Origin: Petrosia ficiformis | Lineage: Eukaryota; Porifera; Demospongiae; Haplosclerida; Petrosiidae | DNA: 64,000 bases | Reading direction: 5' to 3' | NCBI GenBank assembly: GCA_947044365.1 | Contig: OX345648.1 | Location: 2,254,501-2,318,500, forward strand | Part shown: piece by piece, positions 12,747 to 24,700 of the stretch | Position numbering within the stretch: position 1 is the stretch's first letter | How the letters are laid out: each line of letters opens with the position of its first letter | The notes under the pieces: model-generated | Told to the model about the DNA's origin: nothing | The model's input: the letters and a program-made list of their open reading frames with translations, nothing else | The model's database searches: none | Made by a program: the position numbers and the translations under genes

Positions 12747-15700
12747 GTAATACAAATAGTTTGGCCTCACATTGCCAGATCCTCTCTACAAAATGAAGGG
12801 AGGATGATTATGGAATATAAGGTTGAAATTAGTTTCAGCTTAATGGACAGTTTTCACTGTATTTCTCTCCTAATTGTATAATGTAAATAATTATAAATAT
12901 AAACACATACCTCATTGTCTCAGATTAGATGTTTAAATTTCTCTGTGATTGGTGGCAGCTGTTTAGCAAGTTGATAAAATTGGACATGCCATGTGCTTAC
13001 ACCAAAGGTGAACCATATAGCTGGATTTAAGCCACATAGATTATCCTGCTGTCTACTTTTGGTTATTTTATGTACACTTTCTAATAGTGTGACTAGGTAG
13101 TAGGTATATATGTTCCACGCAATCTGCAAATTGCATTGCGCCAACTGAAGATCCACAGAATGCATGCCAATCTGCAGATTGCACAATACTAATCGTGCAA
13201 ACTGTTGAACCACAAGTATTATTGCAACAACCATAATTGTTGTATTAATATGATCATTTTTATTGCAGATTTCACAGACTAAAAACAAAGAAATGACACA
13301 AAATAAAAACTGATATAGCTATTATTAAAAAAAGGAATTATTATACACAACTGATAAAAAGAAAAGCAAGTCATTTGTAACATGTTTGGACAAGTAAATA
13401 GTTTCTTCTCTTTAAACGCTAAACTACAGATTTCTTCATAGTGTTTTCTTAAAAGATGGCTCACCAGATTTCCTGAAACGTCAACAACAGAAGATTCCCT
13501 TGGTTTTCGCTGTCACAGTTTATTACCATTGGCTAAGTATCAAATATGCAAAGACTGGTTTCACAGTTGTTGTGAAGAAATCTGTAATTTACTTTTGTTG
13601 CACCATCGAGTTGTTAATAGAAAGTTTTGCTTTTCCCATTACTTTATAATATTAAGGAGGGATTTGTGGTTCAACAGTTTGCACAATTATTATAATAATA
13701 ATTTATAATTATTAATATATACTTATAATTATAACCATGTTACGTGTCAAATCATATGAGAGCAAGAGAGTGACACAAGGAATATTTGAGATGTTATCTT
13801 CCTCTGGAAATCTTTTGTTGATTGTTTACCAGTTCATTCATCACCAAATAATTAATTTGGATAATGTATTGACCAGTACTAGTGATGTTAAAGGGGAACT
13901 AATGTGCAGAACGTTGGTCATGGAGTAGCCAAGCATACTGGTCGCTTTCTATACATCTCTAACCTCCCTGATAAACAAACAATTATTACATTCCACAGTG
14001 ATCACGTGATAGCATTCCTGCAATGTAATTAGGCTGCAACTATAGTTGTAGCCAGTACACATGATGGTATACATATGTCCCCAGACCCTCCCATCTTTCC
14101 GCGGAGGTCAGACTATGCAAGACTAGTGTATTTAAACGATTCTTTTTATGTTATATAATTATGTATTTAAAATAGGTCAATCTACATTTAGTAATACATT
14201 ATAGATAGCATTAGGCCCAATTATATTTAGCAATACATTATTTGGATTCAATTAGATTACGCATACTTTCTACAACTTTACCATGTGGATTTGTGACAAG
14301 TTATATGCATTACTAAGGTCAGCATGTGACATTAAAGGTTAGGTATGCAGTTTTACGGTCTAATTTGGGTCTTAGTTGTTTTATTAATTTGTGTCTGTGT
14401 GTGTGTATGTGAGTACATGTGTGTATGTATGCATGGAATTTATTTATGTTATGTATGAATGTATGTAACTATAACAGTGTATATAATGCATATAATTATA
14501 TATTCATGTATATGAGGTGTCTTCATGACTGACTATTTATTCATGTAGGATGAAATCATTTTTTTCAGAGATGCTCAATTCTCTTCCATTGCTTTCACGC
14601 AACCATCAATTTTTGTGTATTCAAGAATGATTGCTCCCACATTTTTCACTGATGAGTCACACATACTTCAACGTATGATTGAAGGAAAAGCAACCTCAGG
14701 TAACACTTTCATAAATCAAATTAGTGACATGTAAAAATGGAGACAATTATTATCCAATAATTGTTTTCCTGATAAAGATATCAATTGTTTTAATGCTAAT
14801 AATGTTTGTGTTTTAGGTGATATACTCAACAAACTCATTTGGTTTTTGGATTATGTAGCAGACATTTGTATACTTGAGGGTGATGAAACTCTTTGTAATG
14901 CTAGTAATCAAGGAATTGTAATTAAATCAGGTCACTATATGAGTTCATAAATTTTATATATCAATTTTCCATCTATTAATTTTGTTCAATACTCTCCTTT
15001 TCTCCACCTACCCATCTGTTCATTCACCCTTCTCTATTATATCCACCAGATGTGGGCAAGTACTTTTTTTCGTCTTCTATGTATACTTGAATATACTGGT
15101 ATTTATATATACTTTACCTTGTTTGAAAAACTTTGTTGTGTATAATTCTAACTGAAACCTAATTGGTTTTTTGTAAGTTGTCAAATCTGAATGATGTATT
15201 TGTACTACACTATTTAGTAATAAATAAATACACTTGTACTTAAGCACCAACATTATGTACTTGTTCCATATCTGCTGTCATCAGTAATCAGTCAATGCAT
15301 TCTGTTATCAGCAGTGTCAGTGATCAGTCAATTGATGCAGTCTATTCATTGCATCACCCATATCTAATGAATGACTACTCTGTTTCGTTTCATTATTCAA
15401 TCACAGGTGTGTTCACAGAAATCCTCACTTATGTACTAAAGTTCTGTTCAACTGATGCTGAAGATCAGAGAACACTACTGTGTAAAGCTTGTCACACGCT
15501 GCAGAGAATCATTAGAAAAAATGATCAGGTAATTATTGTCTTCTGACTACTAGAAGCATTACATTTCTTTTTCATTATCTCAGGGGCAATTTCGGCTGTT
15601 CGAAAATTTTATAGACTTACGTGTACTTGAAGTGAAATCTGTCCCTTCATCTGTTGCTTATTTACTGACTGAAGTTAGTTAAATACGTATCATATATTGA

Positions 15701-18700
15701 GAGAATTCTACATATATATCAATGAACTGATGCATGAAGTACTAATCAAATGCCAAATGTACCTCCAGTTCTGAACTTAGTGAACTGGTACCTGCTTTTT
15801 GTAATTTTCTTCATTTATCCAGTCACTCATATCATCTATCCATCATTCACCCATCCATTCATCCATCAATTCATCCATCTATCAATTCATCTGACTTGTC
15901 CATCTGTCTATCATTCATTCATCCTTCCATCCAGCCATCTATATATCCATTCATGTATCCACTCATCCATCCATTGTATTTTTTTATCAAATAGACACTA
16001 ACTGGTAATGTTGACATTTGTAGTAGACTCTCAGAAGGTGATATTAAAAAGATGTTTCAACTGGCCAATAGTGATCATCAGGAATACTATGAGTTTTATG
16101 TTACGCTAGAGGCAGCTATGAAGGTATAATATTCTGTGTACATGTGTTACGTGCCAATACTTAATTACTTAGTCAGTTAACCAAAGTGTACTAAATAGTA
16201 TACATGGGATGGACAAGCATGAATGCTGTGCCTACTAGGACATCCCATTTTTTCCAAATAGTATAGAAGGGGACAGGATTAACAGTTACCATTTCTACTA
16301 GGGGTCAGGGGACTCCCCATAAAATTTTATTTGTACCATAAAAATAAGGTGCATGATGGTGTGAGTGTATGGAATCCCATTGGACACATTGGAATTCTAA
16401 ATTCCCATCAAAGATAGTTGCAGGCAAGACTGGATTTCAGTGGTGTAATTTCTCTGAAGATGGACAATAGATTTAACTCATTGCATACCACATGCCTATA
16501 TGTATGACTTTTTTTTGGAATAGTTCTGAACGATCAGGTGTTTTATTAATATAAATATTAATTCTAAGTTCACTGATCAGGAATTTAGCGACTAGTCAGC
16601 CACCTTGTTTCAGTATAACACACAGGATGCTTCCTGGACTGATGAAGTAATTCCATTGAACCACACTGGGCTCTAAGATGGTAGAAGTCTTCTCTTTGAT
16701 ATGATAGTTCTTTTTAAATTGTTCTTTTAATTATTAATAAAGACTTCTACCATCGCTAAATTCCCAATCAGTGAACTTAGAATAAATATTTATATTACTA
16801 TATGATATGTATGTACATTCTATGTATATACAGTGTGTACATATGTGTGTGTATTGATATATCACTGTATTATATAATATACTGGTAAATATGTGTTCAT
16901 TTGTATAATTATTATTTCCACAGGTAAGCAAATCTTCCCCTAATTTACTGAAAAACCATCAGGATCTAGTTAGTCAAATATTTTTTGACGATATTCCTAA
17001 ACACTTGAGTGAAATATTGAGACTTGGAAACCAATGTTTTATTACTCTGAAAGAGGTAAGAAAGGGCACATGGAGGTTGGGTAGAGATGGATGAGAAGGA
17101 ATAAAATTAGAGAAGGAGAAATAGGAATCAAATGAAAATACAATTGAGGGAAGGAGATAGGAGATCTAATAAATGAGACGAGAAGAGAATTAGTAATATA
17201 TAAGAGGAGAGAAAGAAAACTTGTGTAGGAAAATGAGCAAAATTAGGCAAAATGGAATTGTGGTTGGGCAAAATCTTAAAGCCAGGTAAAAGAATTGTAT
17301 TATAGTATATCTCTAATGTTGTTTAACATGTAGTGCAAATACAGTGACATTAGACTGCATCAGTTATTGTGTGTCTGTGATATGTTGGTTACATGTGCTG
17401 AGGGTCATAATACGTTTGGTGAGGTTCTTTGTCAAAGTATCTTCACACTTGAAGATCTAATTAAGTTAGTGTGACCTTCACGTATTGGAATAATTATCTA
17501 TCTATACTTCCATTGCATATATATATATTCATCCATCTATTCATGCATCATTCTAGTCACCCATCCTGTCACACATTGATCTTTCATTCATTCGGTAATG
17601 TCTGTGTTCACATATTCATCAATTCAGCATATCCACATACACTTTCATCTTCATTCTTATATTCTTTCCTATGTCAATATCCCTAGTATTTTGGGTAATC
17701 CTGATGTTTCTATTGAGAGAAAGAAACCATTTGCTCGTCTTCTCAACTGGGCTTACCTCAACACAGAAAAAGAATCTGTTTCTTCTATTGACACACTTGT
17801 AAAGAATGAGTAAGTGAAGCATTGGTGTAGCCAGAATTTTGAAGATGGATGGGTAATGTAGGCATGAAAAGCATCCCGCAAAATTTATAGCTAATTAATC
17901 ACTTGTAATGTGTAGTCTTGTTCACATAGACACATACCTCTTCATTGTTCACATTTTAACCATTATTATTTTTTTGGGGGGTCTTAATCATCTTTATAAT
18001 CATGAATTGTACTTATAACAAGATAAATGGAGAAAAAAGTATTCCTATCATTGCTTTGGGGTGTCCAACATTCAGCAATCATGGCTGACTTCCTCAATCA
18101 TGCCTGAAGCACAACAGCCTATTGTAGTTATTACTCTTCTTACCTCTTTAAGGATCTTGTAGAAGCTTAGGAATATAATTATTTCAGGTAGAATAGGTAT
18201 TACTTCCAGTTTCTACATAAGCTACAAGCAGTTTTCTTCCTGCTGATCTCTAGAGCTCGAGCGTGGATTCTATTGTGTCCTATGCCCATTAATTGACCAA
18301 GCCAACACCCTGGAATGATGCATATGTGCATAGTCACGTATGTGACACAAATAATATACATTAAACCTGATGGAAAGTGGGCTGAATTCATGAATGTGGT
18401 CATGGTAATTACATATTGTACCATTCTACTTGAAAATTGTGGTGATAACACTAGGGAGCATGCGGCAACCACTCACCCTTAGCTATGCTAGAAGCACATA
18501 CTAACCATACTCCTTACACTTACTCACTACCAGTAGTACATGTATATGCTGTACATATAATTATAACACAAATATTATTGTTCATGTAACCAGGCTGAGT
18601 TTTACCGGAGCTTATGTTCTCGAACAGAGTTATAAAAATGATATATTTATAATAAATAATATAGTCCATTTATACTTACATGTAACAATGAACAAAGCAA

Positions 18701-21700
18701 CACATATATAACAATGAACAAAACAACACATTACCAATAAGACCAGGTGGTAATAAACACCTTACAACTCAAAGTAAAGTATAGCTACACAAGTAATAAA
18801 CACATGGAAGCAGGAGTACACAAAGTAAACTACAACTATGTAATCAAAGAAAGAATACTTAACACAACACATTTAACTTAGTCTTAGCTTTATAATGTCT
18901 GTTACACTGCTCCCTTCCTTGAAAAACTACGTCTCGTAGTTTAATGGTGAATGTAGGATGCTAAACGGTCAGGAGGGCGTCGGTCACGATGTGGATATCG
19001 TGAAGGTGGTGGGGTTACAAGGTCATCATCATCAATCAGTTGCAATTGTGTTCCAAAGGGTACCTCATGATTTTGTTGCAGACGAGAATTATCTGGTTGA
19101 CTTGGCGGCAAGTATTCAGAGTTGAAACGAGTGCCCGGATGACATAGCTTGAGTCTATCAAAGTGTACAACAAGGCGTCGCCTGCCCTCACGACTTTGAA
19201 TTCGATATGTAACATCAGATAATCTTTTGACAACAATAAATGGTCCAGTCCAAGGATGATGAAACTTCTTTGATTTACCACGGGGAAGAACAAGTGAATG
19301 CAACCATACTAGGGCCCCTACATCATAGGGTTTACCATGTACCCTTCTATCATAGAATTCTTTCTGCCATTCTTGACCTATATTTAAATGTTGTCTAACT
19401 TTCTCATATGCTTCAGTGAGTCTGGTTCGAAGGTCGGCTGCATGTTGGTTTGGTGATACTTCATTCATAGCATTGGTACCATACATGATATCAACGGGAA
19501 GTTTTGCTTGTCTTCCAAACATTAAGTAAAAGGGAGTATAGCCAGTAGTAGACTGTGTACTGGTGTTGTATGCCATACATACAGGACGAATGTAGTCTTC
19601 CCACAAAAAATGATGATCTTTTAAACAAGTGGCAAGCATATTCAGTAGTGTGCGATTGAAGCGTTCAACAAGACCATCACATTGTGGATGATAAGGTGTT
19701 GTACGGGTCTTTCGAATCTTCAACAATCTGCAGATTTCCGAAATTAGTTCAGATTCAAACTGTCTACCTTGATCTGTGTGCAGTTGCTCAGGTAGTGAAA
19801 AACGATAGAACAGTTCATTGGTTAATATTCTCGCTACTGTAGTCGCTTCTTGGTTTGGAATAGGGTATGCTTCCATCCAGCGGGTTAAGTAATCACCAAT
19901 AACTAGTATATATGAGTTCCCAGCCTCACTTTCAGGTAGTGGACCCAAGATGTCCATAGCAATGATCTGCATGGGATAACTAGGTTTGATTGGTTGGAGA
20001 GGTGCCTTTGACTTTGGTTGTGTAGTCTTCCTTGTAGCACATATGGGGCAAGTATTGCACCAATCTCTTACATCGTTCCATTGTCCTGGCCAGTAGAACC
20101 GTCGTTTTAAACGTTGCATTGTCTTCTCTTGTCCAAGGTGTCCACTCATAACACCCTCATGAAGTTCTTCCATAATTTCCCTTTTTAAGGAGGATGGAAC
20201 TACTAACTGCTGTTGAACAGAGGAGCCCTCTTCATTCTCATACAGTCTCCAGAGCTGACCATCAAGTATTATCAGTTGTTCCCACAGTTGAAAGAGTCGT
20301 CTACTCTTTGGTGGTTGGCTTCGTATATGGTCCAGAGTGGGTTTCTCAAGACTTTCCAGTGACTTTAGTACAGGTCCTATCATTGGGTCAGCAAGTTGAA
20401 GCTGTGGAATTTCTTCTGGCGATTTTCCACGGACATTTGCGTTTTCTTCATTAGTCACCAACCCAACAGTATGAGTATTCTGGTCTGTTTCTGTAAAGTG
20501 GCTTTCTCTTCCACATTGATTGCATGGGAGACGAGATAATGCATCAGCGTTATTATGTTTCCTTCCTTGGCGATGCTCAATAATGAAGTCATATTCTTGT
20601 AGCTTCTCCAGCCATCGAGCAAGTTGTCCTTCTGGCTGCTTAAAGTTCCACAACCACCTTAGTGATCCATGGTCTGTACGAAGAGTGAACTTATTTCCCA
20701 GAAGATAAGATCTAAACTGTCGAATAAAAACAACTGCAGCTAACAACTCTCGTCGAGTAACGCAATATCTACGTTCAGCTTTACTTAATGTTCTACTAGC
20801 ATAGGCAATCACACGTTCAGTGCCATCATCCTGTACTTGGGACAACACGGCTCCTATTCCAGAGTCCCTAGCATCAGTATCCAAGATAAATGGTCTGGAA
20901 CAATCAGGGAAGGCAAGTACAGGTGCTGATACTAGGTTCTGTCTAAGATTCTCAAAAGAGCCCTCACATTCACTAGTCCATTTAAATGTTGTATTTTTCT
21001 CGGTTAAACGATGCAGAGGCTTTGCTATTCTTGCATAATCTTGAACAAAACGACGATAATAGTTTGCAAGACCAAGGAACTGTTGTACTTCTCGGCGTGA
21101 TCTTGGGACTGGCCAATTGGCTACCTTTTCTGTTTTCTTTGGGTCGGTGGCTACCCCATTAGCTGAAACAATGTGTCCCAAAAATTCGACTTTCTCTTGA
21201 CATAAGGCACATTTTGAAGCTTTAAGTTTCAACCTGGCTTCTCGAAACTTATCGAATACTTCCTTAAGGTTAGATAGGTGTTCCTTGAACGTCCTTCCTA
21301 GAACAATCACATCGTCTAGGTAAACTAGGCAATTGGTCCACTGTAAACCAGCTAAAACTGTATCCATGAGCCGCTGGAACGTTGCGGGGGCGTTACACAG
21401 CCCAAATGGCATCACATTAAATTCGAAGAGGCCATCTGGTGTGCAAAAAGCTGTCTTTTCACGATCCTCAGGTCTAACTTCCACCTGCCAATAGCCACTC
21501 AAAAGATCGAGAGTACTAAACCACTTGGATCCAGCTAATGTATCAAGTGTATCATCAATTCGTGGAAGTGGATATGCATCCTTTCTTGTAACGGTATTGA
21601 CTTTGCGGTAGTCAACACAAAATCTTGGAGACCCGTCCTTTTTCTTGACGATCACAACTGGGGAGGCCCATGGACTGTTGGTTGGCTTTATAACATCCTG

Positions 21701-24700
21701 ATCTAGCATTTCCTTGAGCAGTTGTCTGACCTCTTCCCACTTTGCTGGTGGTATGCGTCTCAATGGTTGACGAATCGGGTGAGAGTTTCCAGTGTTAATT
21801 CGATGCTGTACCTTGGCTGTTCGACCAAGGTCTTCCTTTGAGATGGCAAATATGTCAGCGTATTCTCCCAGGAGATAGAATAACTGTTCTTTGTTCGCTT
21901 CAGTTAGGGGTCCATCTCCACCTTCAACAAGTTTCCATAACATCTCCCGTTTTGCCTTAATATTTTCAGCTAAGTTCCCTGTCTGGATAGTGGAGACACC
22001 AAGACATGGTTCTAGTTCTTCCTCAGCTTCCTGCAGCATACCAATTTTTTGTCTTTTATAGAGTGTAACTGATTCTGCTGTTGGGTTTAATAACCGTACT
22101 GGGATTTCTCCTGTGGAGTTGTTGTGTAGAGATCGTGCTACTATGATGGGGGTTGTATCTCCTTCCATTATCCATGTCCCAGAAGTTGGTGTTTGGGTGA
22201 GGTTGACCATTACTTTCATTTCACTGTACGCAGGAACCTGAACTGTCTCTCCCATGGCTACTCCTATGGGCATTGTTACTTCTCCACATCCTTGTAAGGT
22301 GACTGACGTCCCACGATCAATAAAATGTAAGGTCTTCCTTCCAATTTCAATGGTGCAGTTGTGCTCTTCTAAGAAATCCAATCCCAGGATTAACTCAGCA
22401 GTCAAGCCATCCGCTACTATGACTTTGGTCTGGAATATCTCCTCTCCCATTTTCAGCTCGAGTTCCATTGTGCCGTGTACATTGAGAGGTGTTCCTTCAA
22501 CACCAACAAGAGGCTGTCTGGTCCATTGCTCCAGGTCAGCAGAAGTGAAGTGTAATTTGTCCCAAATGTCCTTTTTCAGGAGGGTGACTGCTGCACCTGT
22601 ATCTAGAACAATTTGAATAGAGAGGTTATTAACATATCCTTTTACATTATAGGCTGGTACTGGGTTTACAGGTAAGATACTAATATTACTGGCCTGTCTA
22701 GGATCACCCTCGGACACCAGGTCTTTGGCGCCGAGGGTTACTAGTTTCCCACCTGCTGTCCTCTGGCTCGGCATCCTCGAGCCATATGACCTTCCTTCCC
22801 ACATTTAAAACAGATTATGCGGTTCGTCTGACCTCCTTTTCTCCTAGTACTTGGCTTGTCTTTTGCTTGCTCCTTGTAGGAAGATACATCTGGCGAAGAA
22901 TTAGGTTCCCTGTCAGTCTCCAGTTTCTCCAACCGCTCCATCATTGCCTGTAGCAGATTCATCATTGAGTCTTGTCTGGTCTGCACTGCAGCAACTGAGA
23001 TAGCTTCTTGTTCAGACTCTGGTCCTGGAATATGTCCAACTCGCCCTGCTTTTGGCAAGAGGTAAGACTCCATTTCGAGGGTTGCACTTACAGCTTCATC
23101 TACGTTTTTTGGTCTGTTTTGCTTTACACTGAAAGCCACTTGTGGATTTCCTAGCTGTTGGAGGTAATGTGTCAGAGCTAGATGCTCTCTCGCATCTGGC
23201 TCGAGATTATTAAATGCTCGTTCGGCAAGAGCCTTAATATCCTCAGCAAAGGAGGCCCAATCTTCGGTCCTTCGTTTTCTCCTGGCATGAAACTCAGCTC
23301 TGTAGAGTTCCTTCTTGCTTGCTGGTTCGAATCTCTCCTGCAGACACCCTTTGCATCGTTCATAGTCGCCTTTTGCAGCTTCGCTAAGATTCTTGTAGGC
23401 CTTTTGGGCTCTACCAGTCATACGGACTCGTAACCACAGCAACTTATCAGCATCCCCCCATTTATTTACTGCCGCTGCACTTTCGAAGTGGTCTATCCAG
23501 TCATCCCAGCTTCCTTCACCAGTGAACGGCTCGGGTACTACTTGAGGTCTTGCTGCCATTATGAATTAGGAGTGATTCGTCTGCTATACAAGGAGAGATC
23601 CTACCCACTGCGCCAATTGTAACCAGGCTGAGTTTTACCGGAGCTTATGTTCTCGAACAGAGTTATAAAAATGATATATTTATAATAAATAATATAGTCC
23701 ATTTATACTTACATGTAACAATGAACAAAGCAACACATATATAACAATGAACAAAACAACACATTACCAATAAGACCAGGTGGTAATAAACACCTTACAA
23801 CTCAAAGTAAAGTATAGCTACACAAGTAATAAACACATGGAAGCAGGAGTACACAAAGTAAACTACAACTATGTAATCAAAGAAAGAATACTTAACACAA
23901 CACATTTAACTTAGTCTTAGCTTTATAATGTCTGTTACATTCATTACAGTTTGTTTTGGCTTCACTTGGAGCAATGTGCATTATTGATTGATGGTTTCTC
24001 CGACTTAATAGAACAACAAGAAATTGACACCAATAAACTACGTCTCCTGTTGAATATTTTAATGTCTCAACATATTAGTATACAGGTTAAACAGTATGAT
24101 CCATCCATCTATTCACTATTCCATCCATTTATCCATCATTGATTACTAATCCCTTTATCTATCGGTTTACATATTCATTCTAACTGTTCATCATCTAAAT
24201 AATCATGATCTTTTATAAGTCAGTCTGAGTGTTAATGTTCATGTTTCTTTTTCCTTCAAATTGTTCAGAAATGGATGGAAAAAAGTAAAGACATTAATAA
24301 ACCCATAAAACCTAAAGGATCCATTGAAGAAGAACAAATGACTGATACACAGACAGTAGTGACAGTACCTCTAAACAGTTTATTGTTATACATAGTAGAT
24401 GGAATAATTCCACTGATGACTACATTCTGCAAGCAATTTGCAGCTCATAATAGTTTAGGACTGATCAGTGAAGAATATCCAATCCTGCTGACACAAAGAC
24501 ATGATGTTTTGAAATCTGTTGGAGATTCAATTGGAGTAAGTATTTGTAGTATAATTCTTTCAGGAACTAGTCATTATCGAGTGTCCTAACAAATGGTGTC
24601 CTATTAATTAAGTGAAATGTTTCCATTGTGTAAATACATATGTAAAATAATAACAATTATTAAGTACATGTATGTTCATAATTTGTACCAATGAAAGTTA

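Larger units (their letters stand above)
18585..23939 (-). mobile_element. Intact, young Ty3/Gypsy LTR retrotransposon
   Basis: LTRs of 322 bp at 18585-18906 and 23618-23939 are identical by eye and end TGTAAC...GTTACA. A 4-bp target duplication TTCA occupies 18581-18584 and 23940-23943. Next to the 5' LTR (right, minus strand) lies TGGCGCAGTGGGTAGGATC at about 23617-23598, a candidate primer-binding site. Next to the 3' LTR is the purine tract AAGGAAGGGAGCAG. Gag and pol are both open. Its orientation is antisense to the ITPR-like gene. Identical LTRs plus open frames mean recent insertion, and the element could still be mobile. The insertion point is six bases before the AG acceptor of the 23950 exon. 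Confidence 0.93.

Noticed and set aside
15049..15058. A 10-base mini-exon (ATGTGGGCAA before GTACTT), with a counterpart near 836 in unit A
   Set aside because: Its inclusion shifts the frame and runs into a stop in the following exon; skipping it joins exons cleanly.
20194..22616. Plus-strand ORFs inside the intact Gypsy element
   Set aside because: They are antisense shadows of the continuous minus-strand pol frame.
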